Notes under the pieces: generated by a model
Told to the model about the DNA's origin: nothing
What the model saw: the letters and a program-made list of their open reading frames with translations, nothing else
Databases searched by the model: none
Assembly (NCBI GenBank): GCA_013285585.1
Contig: JABDHH010000003.1
Location: 24,797 to 88,796, forward strand
Direction: 5' to 3'
DNA: 64,000 nt
Source: Chlamydiota bacterium
GTDB taxonomy: Bacteria > Chlamydiota > Chlamydiia > Chlamydiales > SM23-39
Translations under genes and position numbers: made by a program
Part shown: piece after piece, positions 26,266-33,593 of the stretch
Position numbering within the stretch: the first letter of the stretch is position 1
How the letters are laid out: the number at the start of each line of letters is the position of its first letter

Positions 26266-27225
26266 TCACTTTAAAAGCCATCTGGGACAGTTGCCGAAGC
26301 GGCCGAAAAGATAATGGAGAGCGCCGACAAGACCCGCTTTGTATCGGAGCGCTTTCTGAGAGCTGGCGAGATCTCGGGTGAAGAAACTCTGGGTGGATTT
26401 CAGAGCGAAATGGCGGAGATGTTTCCAAAGTTCGGGGAAAATGATTTTCGAATAGAGGTGTTTTCTCTCATGGAATGGACAATTCCGTTCAATCCAAAGG
26501 AGCCGGCTTCTCCACCAAAAATAGTGCATGTGGGGTTTCCCGCCGATAAATGAAGAGGAGACTTTATGCCAGATCTTCGCCTTGGGCGCGGTCCAGACTT
26601 CGAATCCGGAGCGGCTGGCGCGCATGCAGAAATCGGTCTCTTCCCAGAAAAGGAAAAACCGGGGTTCGAGAAGGCCGATGGTTTCTGGCACAGAGCGATG
26701 CATCAGGAGGGCAGCGCCGCATACATAATCGACTTTTCCCATTGCTTCGAATGAAACGCCGTCGTCGACCCGATTTTGAGCGGGCGATTCGAATTCGCCG
26801 ATTTTCGAATTCCAAAATCCGCCGAGGTGGTCGATCGTGGCCTTCTCCGAATATCGGTAGATTTTGGCTCCTAAGATCTTGGCTTTCGGCTGCTGCTTTG
26901 CAGCCTGCATGAACGCGGTCAAAAAATCGGGAGCGACGACGGTGTCGTTATTGAGGAGGAGGATCCATTCGGCTCCTTTTGAAAGAGCCCATTCGATGCC
27001 GGGGTTGTTTCCTCCAGCAAAACCGAGGTTCGCACCGGTTGCCAAGATCGGCACGTTGGGAAATGCGGCTCGGATCTCTTCTATGGAACCGTCGGTCGAT
27101 CCATTGTCGACGACGAGAGGCTGGAACCCGGAAAAGGCGACTTGGGCAAGCGATGACAAACACTCGATGGTGTCTTTTTTTCCATTCCAATTCAGAAGGA
27201 TAATGTAGATTTTAGTTGACCGCAT
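26266..27225 (-). CDS. Family 2 glycosyltransferase (rhamnosyltransferase-like)
   Basis: A 319-residue GT2 enzyme starting at ATG 27225, which overlaps the pyrF end by 14 bases. Motifs are VVDNGSTDGS (nucleotide-sugar binding, near residue 40), ANLGFAGGNN, ILLLNNDTVVAPDF (metal-binding region) and FLFWEETDFCMRA (catalytic base region). These are typical of WbbL-like rhamnosyl or related sugar transferases acting on cell-surface glycans. The last 25 residues (KAGLVGALHYLFGRFGNC...) recur at the end of the cysteine-repeat protein at 24455, with matching DNA, so one gene donated its tail to the other. The substrate is unknown. Confidence 0.82.
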   Translation of the reverse strand: MRSTKIYIILLNWNGKKDTIECLSSLAQVAFSGFQPLVVDNGSTDGSIEEIRAAFPNVPILATGANLGFAGGNNPGIEWALSKGAEWILLLNNDTVVAPDFLTAFMQAAKQQPKAKILGAKIYRYSEKATIDHLGGFWNSKIGEFESPAQNRVDDGVSFEAMGKVDYVCGAALLMHRSVPETIGLLEPRFFLFWEETDFCMRASRSGFEVWTAPKAKIWHKVSSSFIGGKPHMHYFWWRSRLLWIERNCPFHERKHLYSKIIFPELWKHLRHFALKSTQSFFTRDLASSQKALRYKAGLVGALHYLFGRFGNCPRWLLK

Positions 27226-27991
27226 TCCAGGCCCTTTGCCGATAGAGTTCTGCTGTGGCAATCGGATCAGCCGCTTGCAGGATATCCCGGCCTACGATGA
27301 CGATGTCGCTGCCCTCTTTGAGAAGGACCTCTTCGATCGTCCGATACCTTTGCCCAAGGGCGTCATTCCCTTTTTTTAGTTTTACGCCGGGAGTGAAGTG
27401 GATCATCCCAGGTTGATCGCTCAGGCGTCTTTGCGAGATGAAGCCGCAGACGAAATCGGAATGGGCTTCTCCCAATCGACGCGCTTTTTCGGCATACGCT
27501 CCTTTTGCGAGAGTGCCTTTTGAGCTCATTTCGGCTAGAAGGAGAAGACCGCTTTTTTTCGGACCTCCAACCTGACGCAAGCCTTCTATGATGCCGGGAC
27601 CGGGAATGATATGGGCGTTGATCAGATCGGCCCATTCGGCAATCCGGTAGATTCCTTTGGCATATTGAAGCGAAACTGTCTGGCCGATATCGGCGAATTT
27701 TCGGTCTTCGAAAAGAAGGAAATTGTGTTTGTCCGCGAGACTTTTAAGCGCGTCAGGTGTACGAGGAGTAAAGTCTTCTAGGATGTCGATATGTGTTTTT
27801 AAAACGCAAATAAAGGGTCCGATCAAATCGGCCCAGTGGAGCAGTTCTTTTTCGGTCGAAACGTCGCAGGCAAGGCTTAGGTTCGTCCGCTTTTCCTCCA
27901 TAAGCGAAAGGAGTCGTTTCGCCATCGGGTGAGCGGCAAGGAGAGCCCTATGTCTTAAGTGATTCGCGGATCGCAGAAGCTGCGGCTGCAT
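27212..27991 (-). CDS. pyrF: PyrF, orotidine 5'-phosphate decarboxylase (UMPS-like)
   Basis: Decarboxylates OMP to UMP. The catalytic motif LLFEDRKFADIG and the sequences GPFICVLKTHIDILEDF, WADLINAHIIPGPGI, LLLLAEMSSKGTL, FVCGFISQRR and FTPGVKLKKGNDALGQRY follow the eukaryotic UMP-synthase decarboxylase domain rather than the short bacterial PyrF. I choose ATG 27991 (AGGA 8 bases upstream), which overlaps pyrE by 44 bases in another frame. The next ATG, at 27925, would drop residues (ALLAAHP) that still match UMPS and has no ribosome site. Translation is probably coupled to pyrE. Length about 259 residues. Confidence 0.9.
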   Translation of the reverse strand: MQPQLLRSANHLRHRALLAAHPMAKRLLSLMEEKRTNLSLACDVSTEKELLHWADLIGPFICVLKTHIDILEDFTPRTPDALKSLADKHNFLLFEDRKFADIGQTVSLQYAKGIYRIAEWADLINAHIIPGPGIIEGLRQVGGPKKSGLLLLAEMSSKGTLAKGAYAEKARRLGEAHSDFVCGFISQRRLSDQPGMIHFTPGVKLKKGNDALGQRYRTIEEVLLKEGSDIVIVGRDILQAADPIATAELYRQRAWNAVN

Positions 27992-28601
27992 CGATTTTTC
28001 CTGTTTTTGAAAGAGAGGTTTCGATTTGTCGGATCGTAAGAATAGAGTGAAGCCGGTAGCCTTGCCTCTCCAGAAGCTGGCGCCCGCCTTGCTCGCGGTC
28101 GACGAGGACCACAATATCTTGGACGATCAGCCTTTCGCTTTCAAGCGCCGCTATGGTTTCTAAGATGCTTTGGCCTGAAGTGATGACGTCTTCGATGACG
28201 AGGCACTTTTGCCCTTCACGAAAAATCCCTTCGCACATCTTTCCTGTCCCATGCTGCTTTTTTTCCTTTCGTTTCAATACCATCGGGATCCCTTGCCGGA
28301 TCGAGAAAGCGGTGGCGAAAGGAATTCCGGTATAAGGGACGCCGCATACGAGGTCGAAGGAGGAGACTTGATTCACCTGAGTGTTGGTTTCGCCTCTCTT
28401 AGCATCAAAAGGGAATTTCGATGAAATTGCGCCGATTTGGATAGCGTCCTGGATCGCATCGGCGATTTTGACGAGTAGTTTGGGAGAGGAAACGGTAAGC
28501 CGCAAATCGAGATAAAAAGGAGAGACGCTCCCGCTTTTCAAAGTGAAGACGCCGAATTTGAAAACGCCTAAATCATAGAGTTCCTCAATGAACGTTTGCA
28601 T
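27948..28601 (-). CDS. pyrE: PyrE, orotate phosphoribosyltransferase (UMPS-like)
   Basis: Transfers phosphoribose from PRPP to orotate. The 217-residue protein has LYDLGVFKFGVFTLKSGSVS at the N-terminus, CGVPYTGIPFAT, LKRKEKKQHGTGK, the PRPP-binding loop CLVIEDVITSG and VLVDREQGGRQLLERQGYRL. All match the orotate transferase half of eukaryotic UMP synthase. An extra segment of about 20 residues (around 60-80, FPFDAKRGETNTQVNQV) interrupts the domain before CGVPYTG. It overlaps pyrD by 17 bases upstream and pyrF downstream. Confidence 0.92.
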   Translation of the reverse strand: MQTFIEELYDLGVFKFGVFTLKSGSVSPFYLDLRLTVSSPKLLVKIADAIQDAIQIGAISSKFPFDAKRGETNTQVNQVSSFDLVCGVPYTGIPFATAFSIRQGIPMVLKRKEKKQHGTGKMCEGIFREGQKCLVIEDVITSGQSILETIAALESERLIVQDIVVLVDREQGGRQLLERQGYRLHSILTIRQIETSLSKTGKIDAAAASAIRESLKT

Positions 28602-29628
28602 GCATTTCTCGGTATTTCGTGGCTAGAAAGGGATCCCACATCATGCCTGTCGCGCTCATTGCGATGGAGGCTCCCGCATCCAGCATCAATGCAAGATGCT
28701 GGGGAAGCAGCAGGCCTCCGCATCCAAGCAGAACGAGATCCAATTTTTCAGATTGTTTGATGGCCGCAGCATCTTTCATGAACCGGAGCGCGTCTTCCCG
28801 GATCGCGCCGCCGCAGACGCCGCTTGTCATTCTCGAAGATCCAAGAGCAGGATCTCCCTTTTCATCCATGACTTTCATGCTGACGGAATTCAGGCCGCAG
28901 ATTCCGGCGCAGCCGGCTTTCGCGGCGGCTATCATCACGCTTCGCATCTGTTCTCGATTTGCAAAAGATCCTACTTTGATCAATAAGGGAACCGGCCGGA
29001 TGGCGGATGCGATTTTTTGGACATATTCGGCTACGGTTTCGCTGTTCATATAGAGGCAGCCTTCCGCCTTGTCGACATTCGGACAGGAGAAATTTGCCTC
29101 GATGACTTTCGCGCCTGCATCCCTGGCCAATTGAGCAGTGAGGACGAAATCGTCGAGGAAGCTGATTCCCCTGTTCGCCGTTCCTACAACTGAGACGATC
29201 ATTAACTGCCCGGATTTTAACGAGGCATTGGCTTTTTGGATGTCTTGCATGAGAAACTCAGGAGACATCGAAGGCATCCCGAAAGAGTTGGTGATCGAAA
29301 GCTCCGCCAGATGAGCCGAATGCTCGATGGCTCTTGCCTCGTTTTTGGAAAGCCGCTCCACGAAGATGATATTGGGAAGGGGATGGCCGGGATGGGAGAA
29401 ACTCCGGATGGTTTTATAGGTAGGGAGATCGAACCCTAGATCCGCAGCGAGAGCGATCCATTTCGAATTTAGCAGCGGGCCGGCTGGCACTCCTATAGGC
29501 GAGTTGAGTGTGAATCCAAGGAAGTCTACAGGCATGGCTGCGGATGCCGCTTTCGGAATATTTGCCGAAAAAAAGGGACCTTCCGCCGCATTCTCTACGT
29601 AAGTCTTGAAAATATCGTAGATGGCCAT
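28585..29628 (-). CDS. pyrD: PyrD, dihydroorotate dehydrogenase
   Basis: Oxidises dihydroorotate to orotate with FMN. The protein has 347 residues counted from ATG 29628, which follows AGAGAAG and lies 11 bases after pyrC; a start at 29727 would fall inside pyrC. Visible features: GVPAGPLLNSKWIALAADLG, TYKTIRSFSHPGHPLPN, the active-site loop EANFSCPNVDKAEG with a cysteine, LIKVGSF and the C-terminal phosphate-binding region LGCGGLLLPQHLALMLDAGAS. The loop cysteine and lack of an N-terminal membrane helix point to a soluble class 1-like enzyme, though the sequence is divergent and the electron acceptor is uncertain. Confidence 0.85.
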   Translation of the reverse strand: MAIYDIFKTYVENAAEGPFFSANIPKAASAAMPVDFLGFTLNSPIGVPAGPLLNSKWIALAADLGFDLPTYKTIRSFSHPGHPLPNIIFVERLSKNEARAIEHSAHLAELSITNSFGMPSMSPEFLMQDIQKANASLKSGQLMIVSVVGTANRGISFLDDFVLTAQLARDAGAKVIEANFSCPNVDKAEGCLYMNSETVAEYVQKIASAIRPVPLLIKVGSFANREQMRSVMIAAAKAGCAGICGLNSVSMKVMDEKGDPALGSSRMTSGVCGGAIREDALRFMKDAAAIKQSEKLDLVLLGCGGLLLPQHLALMLDAGASIAMSATGMMWDPFLATKYREMHANVH

Positions 29629-29639
29629 AGTTTCTTCTC

Positions 29640-30863
29640 TTAAAATGTCTCGAGGTCGAAGAGCATTCCGCCCAAGATTGTATAACGGGGCCAGCCTTGG
29701 ATGGTCCAGCCGGCATAAGGAGACCATTTCGCTTTTGTTTTGAGTTGGGAATCTTCGACTCTTTTTTTCTTGAACATGTCGACGAGTACGATGTCCTCAT
29801 TGATTGGAAGGTCGAAAATTTCTTGAGGGCGGGTATGGGTCAAGGAGACGATCTGCTCGAGGGAGAGCTTTTTTTCATGGTAGGCATTCAAAAGCAGGGG
29901 GAAATAGAGTTCGATCGAAGGAAAGCCCGAAGGGGCGGAGCCGTAAGGACGGTTTTTTTCTTCGAGAGTATGAGGGGCATGGTCAGTTCCGATCGTGTCG
30001 ATCGTTTCATCGTGCACGGCTTCCCATAGCGCCTCGCAATCTTTCGAAGTTCTAAGCGGCGGGTTGACGAGGGCTTTTGTTCCCAATTTAGCGTAAGAGG
30101 AGTCTGAAAGAAACAAATGATGAGGAGCCGCTTCGGCATAGACCGGAAGCTCTTCTTTTTTCGCTTCGCGAATCAGGTCGATCTCTTCGCGGCTGCTCAC
30201 ATGGACGATGTAAAGCCTTACCTTATGCTTTTTCGCAAGTTCGATGGCAAGCGCCACCGAGCGGGCAGCTACAGAGGGATTTCGAATTGCGGAATGGACA
30301 GAAGGATCGGAGTTTTCTCCATGTTGTTTCCGGTTGATCTGGATCAAACGTTCATCTTCGGCGTGGACGGCGACTAAAATGTCATGATGGCCTGCGATCT
30401 GGAATGCCTCTTCCAAGGCTTGCCTGTCGGACATCAAGAGGCTGCCAGTCGATGAGCCCATGTAGATTTTCAGTCCTGCAATCTGATCTTTTACTTTGGG
30501 CAATTCATTGAGATGCTCTGCATCGGCTCCAAAAAATAGCCGATAGCGCAAGGGGATGCGGGCCCGGGCGATCTGCGTTTTGATCAGTTGGTTTTTTTCC
30601 CCCAGCCGATCGGCGCTTGTGCATGGAGGATCGTTGTTCGGCATGTCGAAAACGGTGGTGACTCCGCCTGCGATCGCCGCGCGCGCACCCGTTTCCCAGT
30701 CTTCCTTATGCTCCGCGCCAGGAATACGGAAATGGACATGTGGATCGATCAGAGCGGGAAACAGCATCAGATCTTGCGCATCGATCGAAACTTGGGAATC
30801 GCTTTCTACAAAATGATCGATCCGGTGGCCATCGGTCGTTTGGATTTTTCTGATTTCGATCAT
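29640..30863 (-). CDS. pyrC: PyrC, dihydroorotase (class I)
   Basis: Cyclises carbamoyl-aspartate to dihydroorotate. The 407-residue zinc enzyme has the amidohydrolase motif DPHVHFRIPG near residue 40, GGVTTVFDMPNNDPP, the carboxylated-lysine region AGLKIYMGSSTGSL, LYIVHVSSREEI and the catalytic DTIGTDHAPHTLEEK. It starts the second pyr block (pyrC-pyrD-pyrE-pyrF). Its 5' end lies next to a solo MITE-A end and an AT-rich island that separates it from pyrB/pyrI. Confidence 0.94.
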   Translation of the reverse strand: MIEIRKIQTTDGHRIDHFVESDSQVSIDAQDLMLFPALIDPHVHFRIPGAEHKEDWETGARAAIAGGVTTVFDMPNNDPPCTSADRLGEKNQLIKTQIARARIPLRYRLFFGADAEHLNELPKVKDQIAGLKIYMGSSTGSLLMSDRQALEEAFQIAGHHDILVAVHAEDERLIQINRKQHGENSDPSVHSAIRNPSVAARSVALAIELAKKHKVRLYIVHVSSREEIDLIREAKKEELPVYAEAAPHHLFLSDSSYAKLGTKALVNPPLRTSKDCEALWEAVHDETIDTIGTDHAPHTLEEKNRPYGSAPSGFPSIELYFPLLLNAYHEKKLSLEQIVSLTHTRPQEIFDLPINEDIVLVDMFKKKRVEDSQLKTKAKWSPYAGWTIQGWPRYTILGGMLFDLETF

Positions 30864-30874
30864 GGCTTTAGTTA

Positions 30875-30891
30875 TACCAAATATCAGAAAT
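30875..30891. repeat. Solo MITE-A end
   Basis: TACCAAATATCAGAAAT equals the first 17 bases of MITE-A, preceded by TTA and then diverging. It marks the border between pyrC and the low-GC island and supplies part of the end of the broken gene at 30891. Confidence 0.7.
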
Positions 30892-31322
30892 TAGGGAAGT
30901 GGTGTAAGCGCATTTTTTTGCAAAGCCTGCTGGAAAGTAAAATCATCATTGGGTTTTTGTTTTGCATGTTTGGGGAAACTCAAACGTAGCCAAAAGGCAA
31001 ACAACGGATCGTCGAAGAGAACATTCCCTTTGCTGGTTCCTTCTTCGTCCAAAATTCCTTTGGTTTTCAAGGTTTTGATCGAAGAATGTAGTGCTGGCGC
31101 ACTTTTAATCTCATAGTTTTCTAACAAGTCTTTTTGAAATAATGGTCGTTGTTCATGTGAAGCTAGACGTAATGCACGTTGCTGGGCAAGTGTTAGTGTA
31201 TTTAGTATTGTTTGATAAGCATAAGCATTTTGTCGCGCAACTGTTTCAAGCACTTCTAGCATATCTATGGAAGTCACGCGATCCTTTGCTTGAGAAACCA
31301 AATGAAAGCAAGCCATCTGCAC
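30891..31322 (-). pseudogene. C-terminal fragment of an AAA-type ATPase
   Basis: About 143 residues resembling the winged-helix and C-terminal part of the archaeal-type AAA ATPase family common in mobile DNA: LQKDLLENYEIKSAPALHSS-like helix (FQKDLLENYEIKSAPALHSS), LKTKGILDEEG and VLFDDPLFAFWLRL. Walker A and B are absent because the 5' part is missing. It ends in a MITE-A fragment. Treated as a decaying remnant in the island between the pyr blocks. Confidence 0.6.
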
Positions 31323-31429
31323 ATAATTTTTTCATGTCTGAGCTTTTAACAGATTACTTAAAAATTAGCAAGTGGCAAAAGTGTAGAAAAATTTTAATGT
31401 CAAATTTTAAGATACTGATACACAGTGTA

Positions 31430-31530
31430 GATAGCATTTCTTCACTATGGTTCAACCATGACAGACGAATTTTTCTATCCGTCTTTTGCGCCCAGCGCAT
31501 TGCTTGCTTAGGGCCTCCTGCGTGACCACT
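31430..31530 (-). pseudogene. Degraded fragment with a DUF4365-like segment
   Basis: On the minus strand a short frame reads SWLNHSEEML, the same peptide as LWLNHSEEML in the DUF4365 gene at 32744, with matching DNA (ATTTCTTCACTATGGTTCAACCAT). It is preceded in frame by GHAGGPKQAMRWAQKTDRK, which I cannot place. No complete gene is visible in 31323-31631; this looks like recombination debris. Confidence 0.45.
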
Positions 31531-31631
31531 ACGTTCATTTTAAATAATTTATGTTGTAAAAATAGTAGTCCTAGCTTGGATGCTGGATGAGAAGTGAAGC
31601 GGATTTAGCAATTCTTTATGCTGCTTGCTCA

Positions 31632-32747
31632 CTATTCAACAAGTGAGAATTTGATAATGTTCGTCATCCAAGCTTTGTTACTTTTCTTTTGGATGTCTCC
31701 GATTATTTTAACCCGATTCCCGTTCGCGTGTGCTTTAATAGCTTCTTGATACTGGTTGCTAGCTAACTTTAAATAGACGGTTCGATTTTGGTCGTCAGAT
31801 ACATCGATAATTTTAACTTCTCCATCAATTTGTGACGGGCCTTTATCAAGGCCGATAACATATCCAACTATCTCTGCCTCTTCCTCAGGAAGATTCGCTT
31901 TTAGGTAATTGCCAGCTTCTTTAAGAATCTCAGCTACATCTTTTCTGATCACAATACGATTCGCGGAGTGGAATGGATGAGGTCTAGCTAATGACCAACT
32001 AAAATCAAAGCTCACCTCTGACGATCCTGCATTTGTTACAACATCTGCCAATGCTTCACAAAAATTCGAACTCATTCCCTGCCTCACCGTATCTTTAAAA
32101 TACTGAGCTTCTCCGCGATTTGCTGCTGCAATAGATGTTTTAAGAATTTCTTCTAATTGACACATTACCTTACGAGAAAAAGGGAGTTCTGCTTCCGAAT
32201 TCTCAAGATTTACATCGGTCACTAGAGCAGGTGTTACTGGAGAGTGTATCTTAAAAACAAAGCTTCCATGTTCAGTGTGTCCCATCTCGAGAGTTTCAAT
32301 ATATTGCTGCACTTGTTTGGGACGTGAGCGATAGTGTGGTTTAGGTTCAATCACCGAATTTGCTGTAGCAGCCAACATATCTAGAGCTCGATCCATCACT
32401 TTGGTAGCATTTGCAAAATTAACACCATTGCCTTTGGTGGTGTTGAGTGTGATTCGAAGTGTGTCTGTGCATAGAGACTTCAAGTCAGCAATAATGCAGT
32501 CGTATGGTCGGTTCTCAGCTACATGAAGTGTCTCAAGGAATTCTGCCATGCGCAATCTATAGTCGCTAAGTCTAGTGTCAAGAGGTAGCAGAATTTCGAT
32601 ATTTTCAAATTCCTTTGTGGAATTTACCCATACGCTGGCTAAGTCCTCTATGTCTTTTTCAAATTTCCAATTTTTCCATTTTAGATATCGCTGACAATGC
32701 AATGGCAAAATATCTTGCATATAGGTGGAACTGCCTTGTGAACTCAT
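31632..32747 (-). CDS. Unknown protein paired with DUF4365, probable C-terminal OB-like domain
   Basis: A 371-residue soluble protein of no family I can name. The last 80 residues (VGYVIGLDKGPSQIDGEVK, VYLKLASNQYQEAIKAHANG, KIIGDIQKKS) show the five-strand spacing of an OB-like fold that often sits next to DUF4365 genes. The middle third is acidic and helical. Its start overlaps the DUF4365 stop (ATGA), so the two are made together. The pair lies in an AT-rich island with transposase remnants. A role in DNA handling or defence is a guess from context. Confidence 0.6.
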   Translation of the reverse strand: MSSQGSSTYMQDILPLHCQRYLKWKNWKFEKDIEDLASVWVNSTKEFENIEILLPLDTRLSDYRLRMAEFLETLHVAENRPYDCIIADLKSLCTDTLRITLNTTKGNGVNFANATKVMDRALDMLAATANSVIEPKPHYRSRPKQVQQYIETLEMGHTEHGSFVFKIHSPVTPALVTDVNLENSEAELPFSRKVMCQLEEILKTSIAAANRGEAQYFKDTVRQGMSSNFCEALADVVTNAGSSEVSFDFSWSLARPHPFHSANRIVIRKDVAEILKEAGNYLKANLPEEEAEIVGYVIGLDKGPSQIDGEVKIIDVSDDQNRTVYLKLASNQYQEAIKAHANGNRVKIIGDIQKKSNKAWMTNIIKFSLVE

Positions 32748-33247
32748 GATACCAGCTCCTTCTTCCCAACATTTTCCATCAAGTCATCTAGCGCGTGTAC
32801 ATTGAAAATTTGGTTTTTTGGTATCTGCACAGTAACAGTATAGGTGTTTTCACTAGGAGGATAACCTTTTAAATCCATCCAATATCCGCATTTCATCATA
32901 GATAACATTTCTTCACTATGGTTCAACCATAACAAAGGAGAGTCTGCCGAAAGAAGAATACAGATCAAAAATCTGGGAACAAGCACGTTAGTGTCTCTTA
33001 AATCATTATAATTTTTAATTTCAAGGGGATAATGAATATACTCGTCTTTGACTAAATCTTGTGCGGAGGCTTTAAGTTGTGCTTCAAGACGAGGCGATCG
33101 TGTATAGCTGTTTTTAGAGTTGCTTAGGAATTGGATATCGATACTATCATCATCAACTACGGGCCGTGATGTCCCATAGCCTGCAACGGATGCGATTGCA
33201 TGTACATATGCATAACTAAATTCTTCTTTTCTTTTGCCGAGGTCCAT
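32744..33247 (-). CDS. DUF4365 protein, possible PD-(D/E)XK nuclease fold
   Basis: A 167-residue protein with the DUF4365 pattern: RKEEFSYAYVHAIASVAGYG at the N-terminus, DDDSIDIQF, RLEAQLKAS, then KNYNDLRDTNVLVPRFLICI and WLNHSEEML. The D..SID...(15-20)...QLK arrangement resembles a PD-(D/E)XK nuclease core, though this is not proven for the family. It is the first gene of a two-gene unit with 31632. DUF4365 proteins are often found in mobile or defence islands. Base composition is AT-rich against the surrounding pyr genes. Confidence 0.75.
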   Translation of the reverse strand: MDLGKRKEEFSYAYVHAIASVAGYGTSRPVVDDDSIDIQFLSNSKNSYTRSPRLEAQLKASAQDLVKDEYIHYPLEIKNYNDLRDTNVLVPRFLICILLSADSPLLWLNHSEEMLSMMKCGYWMDLKGYPPSENTYTVTVQIPKNQIFNVHALDDLMENVGKKELVS

Positions 33248-33269
33248 TATTTGGCTTTTAGATATTCAA

Positions 33270-33593
33270 TATTCTAATTTATTGCAAGTTTGAAGCAATC
33301 CCTAAAGGTCTTGTAGCGAGAAAACAGGCAACATGATAACCAGTAAACGACTTGTCGGCAATGCTCTTCATCTAGATCGCCTATTATCTCCCTAAATTTA
33401 GATTCTGGGAGTCTTCTCATCAGTAGAAAAATGCCGGAAATTTGCCGGAGTATTAATACCTGTCACACCCGTTCTGTCGGATTCAATTCCGGTGATGCAG
33501 GTGGCAGCGGAAGAAACGATATATTTTCTGGGACTTGCAGTTTATTCGTGGTATGCCAGGATGCTTGATCAAAAATGATAATTTTTCTGACAC
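33270..33593 (-). pseudogene. IS630-family transposase remnant
   Basis: The minus strand encodes IIIFDQASWHTTNKLQVPEN then ISFLPLPPASPELNPTERV followed by a stop, and further degraded sequence (GIFLLMRRLPESKFREIIGD). This is the end of the DDE domain of IS630-type transposases (DNASWH ... LLPLPPYSPELNPVE). Only the C-terminal third remains. No gene is seen otherwise in 33248-33568. Confidence 0.8.

Noticed and set aside
27992..28114. Longer N-terminus for PyrF
   Set aside because: The frame upstream of 27991 is only open because it overlaps pyrE in another frame; the residues match no family.
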